64,000 bases of DNA from Hemileia vastatrix (GCA_030280995.1 JASXTE010000008.1:20613693-20677692); one strand, 5' to 3'; numbered from the stretch's first letter, positions 12,501 through 25,205 are shown. Notes: generated by a model not told the origin, from the letters alone. Made by a program: numbers and translations.

Positions 12501-13799
12501 TATTTTTTTTTCAAAAAAAAAGGAAAGAGACAAGCTAAGTAAAAGTTGTCAATTAATCGGAATGAAGTTTGCTTTTTAGTTAGTATGATGAAAAATGTTA
12601 GCTTTTTTGAGGTGGACAAGACACTCCATGCCATAATTTTTGATTACCTGGTCTTAAAATATTTTTCAAGGCACAAAAATTTTATATTTATAATTTTGTT
12701 TTGCCACACCGAAGGGGTAGAAACTAGCTTTCAGAGCTCAAAACTTGACACATTTAACCACAGAATGCTCTTACAATCAGATGCAGATCATTTCCGATTT
12801 TCAAGTGAAAAAATTAAGTAAATTTTTTGACGTGTAAGATTTAAGAATTGATTCTTCTTAGTCACACAAATTACTTTAGTGAGGCCATGAAGATACTTTT
12901 GAATTTTTTAATAATACTTTTGGGCTGTAAAAAAGTTTGAAATAGCTCTCAAATTTGATTTTTGTAAAGAAAAAACAATTCAGAGATGTTCAAAAATACT
13001 TCAAGGTGTTATAGTGGGTGGGAATCAGAATGCTATGGTGAGGTGGTTGTCCCTCAAATTTCTGTAATTTCTGGGGATAGCAGAGGAGAAAGGAAAATTG
13101 ACGATCTATGCACTTCAGGGATAAGGCTTATAAGGAGGAGCTGATTACATACTTTTAATGAATCATTCAATTACTCAATTATTATACACAAAGTTATTAA
13201 AAAATCATCATATATTTATTATATATTATAAAATGTCATTTCTCATTCTATTATAAATTATATTATAAATCTATTTCTCTACAAATATTAAAATTTTGAA
13301 CCTCATATTTAAGTTATTTATTAATTTCAAAAAATAAACCTCTGAAGTTGAATTAAATGTAATAAATCACATATCTTTAAGTAATTTTTACTATATGGGA
13401 AAGTAGTGTCTCAGGAAGTCCTGTAACAGCCACTTTCAAGCCAAAAACTTGCCTGAAAAATCATAAAGAACAAAATTGAGTGTCCTGCTACAGAAAATAC
13501 TTTCCTTAGACACTTCCAAGTGTCTCTGCACACCCCTTTCACTTTATTTGCTCATTTTTTAAAATTTTTTATGTCTCTCATTTTAATACAGTAAAATGAT
13601 TTTAACTCAATATTTTTGTATCTTGCTGCACACATCTCATAAAAAATTACAAACAAGGAGCTTTCTAACAAGTATTTATCTCTGAATTACATTATAATTG
13701 ATAAAGAAAAATAAAATTTGATGCCAAGTGAAGCATCATTTATAAGTACTAAATGTGGGAGGTTCACTGACAAGATGGTAGTGGGTAGAGGAGGAAGAG
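12500..13799. other. Non-coding AT-rich interval
   Basis: One 91-residue open frame (12546-12821) has no recognisable domain and biased composition; I do not call it a gene. Otherwise only AT-rich, low-complexity sequence is seen. Confidence 0.35.
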
Positions 13800-13980
13800 A
13801 TGAGGAGGTGATGGTGATGGTGGTGATGGTGGTGATGGTGGTGATGGTGGTGGTGGTTGTGGTAGCAAGTGGAATAGGATGTGGCGGTAGTGGTGGTTGA
13901 AAGTGTAGGAGGAGGAGGTGGTGGTGGCAAGTGTTGATAGTGGGTGGAGGAAGTGGAGGTGGTGGTAATGGTAGCAAGTG
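13800..13980 (+). repeat. GGTGATGGT-type simple repeat
   Basis: An array of GGTGAT/GGTGGT units (13805-13860), followed by looser GGAGG/GGTGG runs to 13980, makes open frames in several phases, all low complexity. It abuts the MITE starting at 13989. A related purine-rich run resumes at 14194-14250 just beyond the MITE, so the MITE may have inserted into the repeat. Confidence 0.8.
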
Positions 13981-13988
13981 GTGGTATT

Positions 13989-14187
13989 AGGGGGTATCAA
14001 AGTTAGAAATCTTCCATTTCAAAACACCTCTTTTTTACACCAAATCAACCATGATTATTTTTTAAAATATGCCATATTGTGACCCCATAACACTTTTTAC
14101 TGATAATTAGTGCCAAGCTTATGGCTTTCCTTTTGTGTTGTGAAATACCTTTTAAATAATTCCAAATTTCTAACATTGATACCCCAT
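13989..14187 (+). mobile_element. MITE, AGGGGGTATCAAAG family, copy 2
   Basis: A 199-bp element starts AGGGGGTATCAAAGTTAGAA and ends AACATTGATACCCC. ATT precedes it (13986-13988) and ATT follows the slightly decayed right end (14188-14190). The interior shares the block around AAATCAACCATGATTATT with copies 1 and 3. Confidence 0.8.
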
Positions 14188-14250
14188 ATTGTGAGGAGGG
14201 GAAGAAGGTGGTGGTGGTAGTGGTAACAAGTGGAGGGAGGAGAAAGTGTT

Positions 14251-17200
14251 TAAAATTAAATAAAAACGGGGTTTTAGAACATAAAACCATTGAGATACTT
14301 ACACAGAAGAAAGAAAGGCCATTTTGAGTTTTGAAAGTAGCAAGGCTTGTGTTACAACATGCCTAATTCTGGATGTAACATGAAATTTTTCAATTCTGTT
14401 TTCCATGTATTGTTATATTAAAAGAGTTAATTTTAAATTGTACTTATTTAAATGCTATTTCAGTTTAACCAAATGACATAAGGCATCACCACCTAATTTT
14501 TTAACTCTGAATATTTGCCATATATTTTTCTGTTCTCACCAATACCCTTCCTGCAAAGCCTCAATACTGATTCTTGTACATTTCAGCTTCAATATGGTTA
14601 GTCATTTTATGTTTTTCTCTTATTTATTTACAATTATTATTTTAACACTCATCTGAAACACTTAATAATGTCACACCCCATTCCAACCCCCCCTCCCAAT
14701 ATAAGACACCAGCATAAAAAGTCTTATTTTTTTTGAAATGATTATGAGGGGATGTAATAAGCCTCAGATTTCCTGGAAAAATTAGCTTCCTCAACTCTAC
14801 TTATTTCTCAATTGTCATTTATATGGTGCAGTATTAAATGGAGTTTTCCAGGGTCCAATTATATAATAAAATAATTCAATATAACAGACTTAATAATATA
14901 ATCTCACTTATTTTAATGACAAGAGCTTACAGGTGGTACAAAAATACTTAAATGATTAAAATGATATTAAAAAGACTTATGATAGTACTAATGAATATTT
15001 TTGTAATTAATTGGCTATATAGAATGAAGAGTTTAGTAAAATAATGTAAAATAATAGCTAAAAACCTCTAAATTCCTTGTGTTGAACCCTTGTTCTCCAG
15101 ACCCCTACACTGCTCTTCCTAGCCATTATATCACTTTGAGGGTGCTCATCTCCTCATGGTGTCCACTTCAAGCAGCTTTAAAGGCCCAGAGTCAAAAAAA
15201 AATTTCCCCTCACAAAAGAAGAACCTAATAAAAAATTAATATATACTAATATAGAAGGATAATCCATAAAAATGAAATAATAACCCCAAAACAGCATATA
15301 TGTGTGAAAATCATTTAACGAACCAATTTAAGAGAAGAATAAAAAGGAAGAAAATAAAATACCTCATTAAAGAGGACAAAAATTAAAAATTAAAAAACTA
15401 ATTATAAATAATTTTCCATTTAAGTTCCCATTTCAAAATACCCAATATAGCCTTCAAGCCAATTCAGAAATCAAAATAGTGTGAAATTTAGGGTAGGTGT
15501 ATGCATATTCTTAGCAGGCAGTTGAGAACATGATTTCATAACTAATTTATTAAATTTATACATTTTTGGGCAAGACTGTGAATGCTAAGCATTGACCTTG
15601 AGGCTAATGTATTTACTAGTACATATATTGAGGTCAATGCATGTATTATGAAAATATGACACTAAATAAGCACTTCTTGCTTATTTTAGAAGGATTACAC
15701 ATTAATTGAATACATTCAAGTAATTAATTAAGTAGGTAATTAATAACTTTTTTAATAATTCAAATATGCATGTGGGATAAATGCAGGCAATATAAGGCCA
15801 CTACACATAAGACAATTTTGGCATAAACCCATTGATTTCAAAAATCTTTTTTTAACAAAATAAATAAGTTTTATCAATTTTTCCATAAAGTGAAGTTTAT
15901 CTGTCAAAGTAAATTTATTAAATATTTAAATTTATAGCACATATATCCATATTTTATGGGATTGACACCACATTTATTTAATACTTTAATATTATAATGA
16001 AAAAACACATTAAGACCACTTGGAAAATTATATAACCTTAATACCAAAGTGCTTAAGTGTAAAAGATGCTATTTGGACTTAAATTTTAGTACACAAGACC
16101 TCTAAAAGGTGGGTATATGCATTTATTAAAGGTATTAACTAGGCATAAATTGTAGTATATGATTAATTTTACTTATTTATATTTATTTTATATACTTAAA
16201 AAATATACAAATGCCTAATGCATGCATCTAGCACAATGAAGATGCTTATTTTAATCTTTCCTGGGTATCCCTTGGCTGATAACATCACACTTTCCAGAAA
16301 CCCACTTATGAGCTTGGCTTCTTTAAGTACATGACAATATATATATATATCAATACAATTCACTGAAAAAATCACCTTGATTATACTTTTTCTCATCTTT
16401 TTTGAAAAGTTTCTGACTTCTGAAAGAAATTTTTATTGGGTGAAGGATTATCTTTCAAACTTGGAATAGCTTGTAAGAATAAGTTTATTTGACACTGGAA
16501 AGATAAAAAATATAATTAAGATTGTACTTGACCAACCTTCAAAAGTGAGTGCACTTCAATGATTGTATGTGGGAGAGGGGGGCTAACTCAACTACATTTC
16601 CTCTTGTTATGATTCTTTCTCAGCTTCAAACTTCATAAAATTTGATAGAGAAATTTAATACTGAGATCCTCATCATATTTTCTTAACTTACTCAATGATC
16701 AGCATAAACTTATACTCATGGAAAGTAAAGGTCAAATTCCTACTTCAAAAACTGTCTCTGATTTTTGTAAATTTTTTCAACATTTGTAATATTGAAGACC
16801 AGCTTTTTAGTCACCAGACCATAAGCCCATAGATAAAAACCCTTTGAAATGTTCTCAGATTAGACATTCAAGAGCTCTACCAACTAAAGGATAAAAACTA
16901 AAAAATTAGGGATCTATTTCTTGCCTGAAAAATATACCATTTGAAATCTTTAAAAACTTATTTGGTTGATTATGAAGAGAATGGAAGTGGTTTTTAATGC
17001 TAAATGTGGTCCTACCTAGTGATAGAAATATGGTTATGTTATAGTTTTTTTTCATTACATTCTTTCAAAGTAAGTTAAGATATGAGTTGGTGAAATTGTT
17101 TTCTTTTTTTCAAACATGATTCTTCATGAGTTAAAAATAAAGGGTATAAAAATAGTAAATACAAAAAAATATTTTTCTTTCCAGTGCTTTTAAGTAAATT

Positions 17201-17594
17201 TTCCAAATAGAAAGATGAACAATGATCAGCCAGTGTATCTTTAATGAAAAATAATATATTTTTTTGAAAGTATCCTAAAAAAAGAGATGAAAATGAGAAA
17301 TTTATGGCCATTGTAGGTATATATACAGTCTCCAGAAATTAGTCCTTATAAATTTTAAAAGTTTAGTGAACCACACAATTATGACACACAAGAAATAAAT
17401 CTTTTCAATATGATCAATTCAGATTTCTAGATTTATAATTTTATAACAAAAACTATATTTATATTCTAAATTAAAGTTAAAAAAATCTTTTCTGTTCAAA
17501 CAAATTGACATATTGTTAAGCTATTTCTCTCCTATTAATAGATTATCAGTGTAGTAATGAATCTATTAATATAACAGAAGAAAACTTGAGAAAT
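14251..17594. other. Non-coding AT-rich interval
   Basis: No gene, RNA gene or recognisable transposon protein is seen in this 3.3-kb stretch. Open frames at 16196-16396 and 17075-17311 are short and without recognisable content. Confidence 0.4.
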
Positions 17595-17670
17595 AGAGGT
17601 TATCAAAATTATAAATCTAAAAAGTTGAATTCTCTCATTTTTTCACACTAAATCAACCATGATGATTATC
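17595..17670 (+). mobile_element. MITE, AGGGGGTATCAAAG family, left fragment
   Basis: The sequence starts AGAGGTTATCAAAATTATAA and keeps the internal block CTAAATCAACCATGATGATT, then stops where Harbinger copy A begins at 17671. In full copies the interior continues with TTTTTAAAATATG. The Harbinger therefore appears to have inserted into this MITE, and the MITE's right half is no longer found on the other side. Confidence 0.65.
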
Positions 17671-19500
17671 AGGGGGTGTCAGTTCTGGCAAATCCGCACT
17701 TAAATAAGTGTGGATTTCCAAAACACACTAGCCCCAATACTGGTGGATTTCAAAATGAAATAAGTCACTTATTTCACTCAAATCCGCACTTTCTCAACCA
17801 AAAATGCTGATTTCACCATCAAGTCCCATTTCACTGATTTGTCAGCATCATCCCATTCATACGCAGCACTCCGCAGCATAACACTTCATAACTCAAAACA
17901 TTGTACATCACTTACATCTTCATATCATATCATATAAGATTTATGCCTTCCTCACTTTCAAATCGTGATAAATTACATAAAGCAATGACTTTCATGGCTC
18001 TTGAACTGCTCTTGGACTCTGATTGCAATTCTGATTCTGATCTAGAAGAAGATTTTGTTGTTTTATCAAAAATGGCCACGAAAAGTTACCTTCTTCCCAG
18101 AAAGCCTCAAGTACTTCATACCCCCAAGTACACCATCCAAACACTTCTTAAACTATCTACACCCAGTTTTAGACAGCTGTTCAGGACTTCTCAGGAATGT
18201 TTCCTTAAATTTCTGGAGCTTATTCAGGATCATTCCATATTTCACAATAATTCTCAAAAAGAACAACGACATCCTTCAATTCAATTGGCCATCACACTAT
18301 GTTGTTTGGGTTCAAATGGTAATGGAGCCGCTTTGAAACGTTTAGAAAATGTCTTTGATTTAAGGTATTGTTCAGTTAACACTTATACCAAACAATGTAT
18401 CACTGCCATCAACTCCTTGTAATCTCAACTTCTCACCTGGCCAACAAAAGAAGAGCGACTTGAATCATCTCAGGTTATGCAAGCAGAGGGCTTCCCAGGA
18501 TGTATTGGTTTTGTTGATGGTACTACTATTCCTTTGAGCCAGAAACCTGCTCAAGGTGGAAACAATTACTTTGACCGTAAAAAGAGGTAGATTATTTTTA
18601 ACTCCTTTCATCCTCTTTGAAACTAACACAAACAAATATATCTTCTTTATAGATATTCAATTAACGTTCAGCTTATATGTGACGTAAACAAAAAATTTAT
18701 ATCGTTCTTTGCTGGCTATCCTGGCTCATGTCATGACTCCTACGTCTTCCAAAGAATGCATATTTCAAATGAACCTGAAAAATTCTTTGATGAAGATCAG
18801 TATCTTCTTGCAGATTCTGCTTATGTGAATGGAAAGTATGTACTTCCTGATTTTTGGGGAGCAGCTTCAGAAGACAGTCAAAATGCCAAATTCAACAATC
18901 ATATGGCAAAGTCAAGAGTCCGTATTGAACATTCTATTGGAATCTTGAAAGGCCGTTTTTCTAGTTTAAGGGAATTAAGAAGTCCTCTTAGAAATAAATC
19001 TGAAATGGAGGCGGTGATCAACTGGATTCTGTGTTGCACTATACTTCATAACCTACTAGCTGACCTCAAAGATCAATGGTTAGAGCTGTATGAAGATGAA
19101 CAAGTTGATTCACCTCCGACTATATCCAGCACTTCTATTTCTCAATCAACTAGTATAAGGGTGAAAATTCTTCCAATAACACTCCAACATTTTTCAACGC
19201 AATTTTAATTTTTTTTTCTTTCTCTTCAAATTATCAATTTGCATGTGTTATTCACTGAGAATGGTAATTTTTTTTTGCATATTTTTTTGGTTTTTGAATT
19301 TGCTGTTAAAGTCTTATTTTTTTTCTCTCTGTGTTTTCTTTCATCAACTCAACATGAAATCGCATATTTTCAGCAAACGCTTATTTTTTCAGTCACTCTC
19401 TTTTTTTTCTTCACTCATATCCGTTTTCTCCTCTCTTCCTACATCACTCAATCAATTTCACTTATATATCTTTTTTCTCAACTCATCTCTCCAGGTAAGT
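17671..19500 (+). mobile_element. PIF/Harbinger copy A, left half
   Basis: The left terminus AGGGGGTGTCAGTTCTGG and the subterminal AAATCCGCACTT blocks match copies B and D. The copy includes the transposase gene and about 290 bp of its 3' flank, then loses similarity near 19500. The right half, which in other copies holds a Myb/SANT-like gene and the right terminus, is missing. It is therefore a truncated element. Confidence 0.85.
17943..19208 (+). pseudogene. Harbinger DDE transposase, copy A
   Basis: Two exons (17943..18586 and 18653..19208) as in copy B. The DDE nuclease residues are all visible: D in GFVDGTTIPL, D in GSCHDSYVF, E in RVRIEHSIGIL. A single substitution in codon 18420-18422 (GAA in copy B, TAA here) stops the protein after about 159 residues, before the first catalytic Asp. 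The copy is otherwise nearly identical to B, implying recent spread. It has a 6-nt insertion in the acidic N-terminal run (DCNSDSD versus DSDSD). Confidence 0.88.
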
Positions 19501-19613
19501 CATTTTATTCTTTTTACTTAATTTTTTGCTAATTTTTTTTTTTTTTTTTGGTTTTTTTTGGTTTTTTTTTTGTTCTTTTTTGTAAGTGGTTGTTTTTAAA
19601 TTTATAGGTAAAA

Positions 19614-20395
19614 TTAACCTTTTTTTTTCTCTCTCTTTCTCTCCCTCTTTTCTCTCTTTATCCCCCCTTGGCCTGGTCTTTTTCCCACCTTTACCCTCTC
19701 CTTGGAATGGATACATCCCCCTTTTCCCCCCTTTGGCTGCCTTATTCCCCCCTCCTTGGCTCACTCTAACCTCCCTTTTCTCCCTCTTTGGTCTCATCTC
19801 TCCCTTTCTCCCCCTTCTTGGTCTCCTCATATCTTCCCCTCATTCCACTCCACCCCCCACCAAATCCCCCAAATCCCCCCTCCAAATCCCCCAAATCCTC
19901 CCTCCAAATCCCCACCAAACCCGCCTCTAACCCCCCCCCACCAAACCCCCCTCCTATCCCCCTCAAAACACCCCCAAATTCTCCCTCATATCCCTCCTAC
20001 CCCCCCCTTAAACTTCACTTAAAGATTTGTTAGCAAATCGTTAAGTAAGTTCGAGGGGAGGTTAGGGGGGTTTAGAGGGACGTATTGGGGGGGGTTCAAG
20101 GGGGATTTGGAGGGGGGTTAGAGGGGGTTTGGAGGGGGTGAAAGGAGGTGGATTGAAGGGGGTGTTTGGGGGGATTGCAGGGGGTTTGGAGGGGGATTTG
20201 GAGGGGGGTTTGGAGGGGGATTTGGAGGGGGGTTTGGAGGGAATTTGGAGGTGGATTTGAAGGGGGGATTTGGGGGATTTGGTGGGGGGATTTGGGGGAT
20301 TTGGTGGGGGGTGGAGGGGGGGTTTTTCAAGGGTTTTTGGGAGGTGGGAGAGGGCTTTGGAGAGGGGAATTTAGGGGAATGGGGAAGTGTTAAAA
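19614..20395. repeat. Long C-rich/G-rich inverted repeat
   Basis: About 400 bp of pyrimidine-rich sequence (CCCCC with AAATCCCC units, 19614-20010) is followed by about 340 bp of its purine-rich counterpart (GGGGGATTTGGAGGGGG units, 20050-20395). The centre is an imperfect hairpin, AAAGATTTGTTAGCAAATCG-like, at about 20012-20050. Long poly-T runs precede it (19531-19575). Open frames here on both strands are low-complexity Pro/Gly-rich shadows. The run lies just upstream of the interrupted TET/JBP-like gene. Confidence 0.85.
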
Positions 20396-20582
20396 AAAAT
20401 TTAACAGTTTATTGATTTTTTTTTAATTTTAGAAAAAAATATTCATTAAGTTCAAGTGAAATAAATAAAATTCTCATTAGTCTTTTGAGGAATTTTTATT
20501 TTTTAATTTAAATTAAGTGAGTTTTTTTTAATGTATAATTTTGGGTGTTTGAAAAGTAACAAATTTTTAAGTAGAAAAATAC

Positions 20583-20778
20583 ATGACTTTAACTTCAGAT
20601 TCACCACTTACCTCACTCTCATCTTCTTCAACTTCATTATCATCTTTAAATTCAGCTTCTTTTCAATCATCATCTAAAACATTTTCAAAAAATGAACAGT
20701 ATCAAAATAAAAGAAACTATAAAATAAAAATTCACTTGGATCAATTATTTGGCCATATTTCAAAAATCAAGTACTATA
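20583..20778 (+). pseudogene. TET/JBP-like dioxygenase, 5' part (split by transposon)
   Basis: An ATG at 20583 opens 65 codons: a Ser/Thr-rich leader (LTSDSPLTSLSSSSTSL) and a basic stretch (NKRNYKIKIHLDQL) ending ISKIKYY at the left end of the big element. The frame continues beyond the element at 50636 with KTKVERKKKYPKMLPENI. Deleting the element and one ATA copy joins TAC TAT AAA ACT in one frame. The start is the first ATG of the open frame, and a further upstream exon cannot be excluded. See 50636-51630 for the catalytic part. Confidence 0.75.
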
Positions 20779-20819
20779 CACCACAGAAAATTTGGGGGGG
20801 TATTGCTAGCAATACCCCT
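20779..20819 (+). repeat. Left terminal inverted repeat of big transposon
   Basis: It begins CACCACAGAAAATTTGGG and contains a perfect 22-bp palindrome centred on TTGCTAGCAA (20798-20819 region). It matches the right terminus at 39 of 41 positions; the two differences are TT versus AA at positions 13-14. The ATA target copy is at 20776-20778. Confidence 0.95.
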
Positions 20820-21673
20820 CATTTAAAAATGTTGGGAAGTGGTTGGAAAGCTGTTGGAAGGCTGTTGGGAGTTCATTGTGAAACCAGATTTAAATTAATT
20901 GGACAAAGATTTGGTAATCAGTTAGACCTAGGTTCAACCAAACTCAATCACAGGTTTCTTGGAGCTTGGGGATTACTTTGATTTTGAGCTGAGAACAGAT
21001 TGAGAAAAGCTTGAACATATCACTTAACATATCATAATATTCACTTTCCCATCTTGTGGAAAGCAAAATTTGATATTCGTTCTAAGAATATCTACATATA
21101 TTTTCTTGCCAAGTTGGTAACAGAAGGTTAAACTGTAGTATCTCAATTATTACACTAGACTACATAGATATTTGATAAAACATACAATTCAAATCAATTT
21201 TAATATTATTGAGATCACCATAAGTGTCTGTCCAAAGACTTACAAAAAGTATGTTAGTATCAAGACATCGTTCTAGGTAGTAGTTTCAATTTGGATTTTG
21301 AACTGACATCTAAAGCATTTTACTATTAGACAGAAACATAAATAAGTGTAATAAGAGTGAAATTATTCTATTTTGTGATTATAATGTAACAATAAAGCAC
21401 ATTTTTATTGAGAAAATTTTTCTTCCTCCACAAACCAAAATTTACTCTATAGGCTCAAGATTTAGTTTTAAGCCATATTATTCATTTCAGTTATCATTGA
21501 TTTACTTCCAATATTTATTAAAAAGATAATAATAATACATGTGAAAGAATTATGAGCTTAGCATAGCATATGCTAAAAAGTTATTTTGTCGTTTTATTCA
21601 AAACTGATTATTCATTTTTTGCTTCAATTCATCTTATAACAACCACTATCTTCAGATACTATTCTTACTTAAT

Positions 21674-24101
21674 ATGTCAAGTCTCAGATGTGTTGGAAAG
21701 TTCTCAATAACAATCGATCAAATTTATATGAATGTAATTTCAAGATTTCAAAACTCACCGAACCCCACAATTTTACAGCGAGGCCATTCGAATGTTCATA
21801 TTTTTGGACTATTTGAAGAAAGAAAACCAACCCTTGTTGGTAATCTTTCTCAAGTGCAGAGTCAGCACATTGGACCACTATTGGGTGACATTGGCTCTGG
21901 ATCTCACCATTTAAACCAAAGAAGTGCCTTGAATCCTATGAAGCCTTTCTATTTTCATGCTTACTTGGTTCCATTTTTTGGTAATCAGTATCAACTTTGG
22001 GGATGCCTCTTTTCTTCAAGTACACTAATCAGTCTTGCTAAAGAAGCATTTTCTTCTGCACAAATTGATTTATGTCCAATCCTGAACTACAACTCCACTA
22101 TCTTTTTTAATATCCCGCATGTAATTTTTGAAGGCTCTTTCCAAATATCTCAGAGTACTCAAGATTGGAAAGCTGATCAACTTATCCGAGGAATCAAAAC
22201 AGTTCTCAAAACAAATCAACTTCAAGCAATAAATTTTATGATTGACAATGAACGAATGTTAAAGGAAAAGTTGGATATCATGTGGAGGCACCAGGACAAC
22301 CATTGGCTTAGAACTGGATTTGATGACTATAAAGATCAGTTTCCTAACAATCAATTAACGCCTGAAGGAAACAGGTCAATACTTGCTGATGATATGGGTT
22401 TGGGAAAGACACTTTCAACTCTTTCTCTTATAAGTGCAACTCAAGGTGAAGCAAGACAATTCCAGGTATCAGAAAATCAAGAAGGTATTAATCGGAGTTC
22501 AGCCACACTGATTATATGCCCCCTGGCAACACTATCAAATTGGATCAATGAAATAAGTGTGCACTTTGAAGATAATGCGCTTCCTTTCAAGGTTCTTTAT
22601 GGGAAGGATTGTAAAAATACTAATGTCAATGAGCTACAGGACACTTCTATTGTTTTAACGACCTATGAAATAGCTAGCCCAACGATGTCAAAAAATCAAA
22701 GCCAAAAAAAGATACCGGTGACTCAAATGCTCTTTTGGTATAGAGTTGTTTTAGATGAAGCTCAGTTAGTGCCCATTTCTATATCTAAAACTTAAAACTT
22801 AATTTTTATAATCTATTTTTATAAATATTCTTTTAGTTACATTAAAAATCCTTACTCGCAGAGGGCTCAAACAATATTTGACTTGGAATCCCAACACCGA
22901 CTATGCTTGACTGGAACTCCACTTCAGAACAGGCCCACTGACCTTCAAAGTCTCATATTTTTTCTTAGAATCGAAAAGTGGCAAGAAGACTGGTTATGGA
23001 AGAATTTCCTTTTTCCAGGTTTACAAAAAGAAAGGCTAATTCTATTAAATCAATCAATCACTTAATGAAAGTCATAAGCCTACGTAGAACAAAGGATGCA
23101 ATTTTGTCTCTTCCAAAAAAGATTCAAAGGGGGATATCGGTTCAATTAGCAGATTCATGGAGGTCTAAACTTGATGTGCTTCAAGAAGGATTCACTGAGC
23201 GATATGGGCCCTCCAGAAGCACTGACTTCCCTTGGGACTCATCTGAGTTTCTAAGAGAGCTGATGATTTTAAGAAAATTCTGCAACCATCCAATCTACGA
23301 AAATCTGGATGAAACTCCAACTTTTGATTTCACCTGGCAGCATTCCGCAAAGATTTGTCATCTTATAGGCCACTTAAAAAACTTTTTGTCTGGTGAAAGG
23401 GGTATAAAATTTCCAAAAGCTGTTATATTCTCCAACTTTGCAGACTTTTTGCAGATGTAAGTGATTCTATAATGAATTGTTTTACAAAATTGTGTTGGCT
23501 TATTAAAAAAAATTTTCTAATATTTCAAAATAGAATAAAAATGGCTTTAGATGACCACAATATTAGGTATACCCAGCTTACGGGTGAACTCAGCAGGACA
23601 AAGCGAGACAAAAATATGCATGAATTCCATTTTAATAAAAATTGCCAAGTTTTGGTTGGAACGATTCAGGCTGCAGGAGTGGGTATAGATCTCAGGTGTG
23701 CTCAAAATGTATATATAATGGTGAGCTCAATGTCTTTTATTTCATATTAAGAACAAAAATATTAAATTTTTTATATGTTCAATTTTGAAATAGGAGCCAA
23801 ATTGGAATCCAGCAGTTGAGCAACAGGCTGTTGATCGGCTGTATAGAATGGGGCAGCAAAATGAAGTAAATGTTTTGAATTATTTTGTACAAGGAAGTAT
23901 AGAATTCAGCATGTATAAGATTCAAAGGAAAAAAATGGAGCTAACAATGTAAGCCAAATTTCATTTCTATAAATTTTAATGATAATAGTAATCATTAAAA
24001 TTCTGTTTTTGTTTTCAAGGCTAAGTGTCCCAAACAGTGGAAATGAGGAGTATGAGTGTGCAAACCTATTATTAAGGGAGTTTTTCAATCACTCACATTA
24101 G
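21674..24101 (+). pseudogene. SNF2-family helicase/ATPase (Rad5/HLTF-like), 5 exons, one frame break
   Basis: Exons 21674..22764, 22837..23456, 23534..23720, 23794..23948, 24020..24101, all GT-AG with introns of 71-77 nt. SNF2 proteins use ATP to move along DNA and remodel nucleosomes. Visible motifs: I LADDMGLGKT; Ia LIICPLATLSNW; II split by intron 1, where splicing at 22764/22837 turns DEAQ into DEAH followed by YIKNP; III LCLTGTPLQNRPTDLQSL; IV SLRRTKDAILSLPKK; V TIQAAGVGIDL; VI QQAVDRLYRMGQQ. Exon 2 changes frame somewhere between about 22995 and 23060: motif III and the SLRRTK block are in different phases and no intron fits. So this copy carries a 1-nt indel, or there is a sequence error. 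It is the left-most gene of the big element and converges on, and slightly overlaps, the minus-strand gene ending at 24085. Confidence 0.88.
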
Positions 24102-25205
24102 AGGAAGAAAGAATTTCAAGGAGAGCAGGTAAATTTATGGGATCTTGAGGATTTAAAAGTCTGAGTTGTTGAGGATTTAGAGATGCAAGATATAAGGGAG
24201 AATAACAGTCATTCGGCAAACCCCAGGGGACATGAGAAGGATTAAGGTTAGGGGATAATGTTGAAACCAAACTGATTCTTTTGTACAAGGCCAAGTCCTT
24301 TAGCACACTTCCAGAGTAGGTTGAATTATCTCGAATATCAAAGTGTTGTTGGTCAAGATATTGTGCAACTTTAGAAAAATCTTCAGACCTCCATTGCATT
24401 AAGATACGTCTTAACAATCCATCATTATCAATTTTGGTGTCTGAACAACACTTGATGTTTGTGAAAAGGTTGTGATAAGTTTCACAATGTGGAAGTTGTT
24501 TAAGAAGTTTAGTTCGGTTAACTGAATTCTAAGAATCTTTGTTATTTGAAATAAAGGTCATAAATAAAAACAGTTGAAAAAAAAGGGATTTTCATACTTT
24601 TTTTTTATTCTATATTTATGCTTTCTCACTTTGATTATTTCTTGAGAGCTATGAGAATCCTTCCCAAGTCTTAATCTATCAGCATGACCTAAAAACCAAC
24701 GGTGAAGAATTCCTATTTGATTTGAGAAGCTAATTTGAGTTGAGTCAATCGGATATGCAATCAAATTATTGGTTGTTAAGGCATTTTCCCAGTGTTTAAT
24801 GAGAATATTTTCCAAGACCTGGTTCCATTTGTCAAACCAATCTAGGTTCCAAGCGAAAGTTGATCCTGGGAAACCACACATGCGAAGGTGCTCAATAAAA
24901 GATTCACGGAAAATTGGTGGAAACTTTTCCAAAACCGCTGAATTTGATTCTGGATGAGGTAGTTCAAAGGCAATGTTGCAAGAATTCATGTCGAATGATG
25001 AAAATCTGTCTAATTGCTCTTCAGTAGGGTTTTGTTTCCATCCATTTGATTCTGGTGACATATCCAAAAGTGAACGACAAAAATTGTGTATAGATCTACA
25101 AAAGTGAGAATTGAATGGAGGCAAAGTCTCATTAAAAATTCTATTAAGTGTTCTTGTGTTTGTGGGCAGGTTTCCATGAGGAAAGTAAGAGCTACTAGGG
25201 TTCAT
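24085..25205 (-). CDS. Unknown transposon-borne protein, paralogue 1
   Basis: Predicted CDS complement(24630..25205, 24085..24528), 339 residues, one 101-nt GT-AG intron (donor GTGAGA, acceptor TTAG). I recognise no catalytic domain. Features seen: FPPIFRESFIEHLRMCGFPG, then FAWNLDWFDKWNQVLENILI, a later CSDTKIDNDGLL, and the C-terminal LPNDCYSPLYLASLNPQQLR. The same pattern, in the same order, occurs in the gene at 30087-31752 (LPEFFPAPE; FAFDWTCRDFSESTWNQV; CISDIEEG; LPKNCYSATFLQGLSVNERE), so the two look like diverged paralogues. It overlaps the SNF2 3' end by 17 bp, tail to tail, and faces the transposase across a 1.08-kb shared upstream region. The stop is TGA. A role as a transposition accessory or DNA-binding protein is possible but not shown. 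Confidence 0.65.

Noticed and set aside
13687..14000. His- and Pro-rich open frames on the minus strand
   Set aside because: Shadows of the GGTGAT-type simple repeat in several frames.
18055..18336. Second-frame open frames in the Harbinger transposase (also 33149-33430)
   Set aside because: Overlap the DDE transposase exon in another phase, with no family similarity.
19483..20393. Open frames encoding Pro-rich and Gly-rich proteins
   Set aside because: They arise on both strands from the C-rich/G-rich repeat and have no start context, introns or non-repetitive sequence.
20779..20981. Extension of the TET/JBP-like 5' frame into the element
   Set aside because: The residues after KIKYY come from the terminal repeat and subterminal transposon DNA, not from the host gene.
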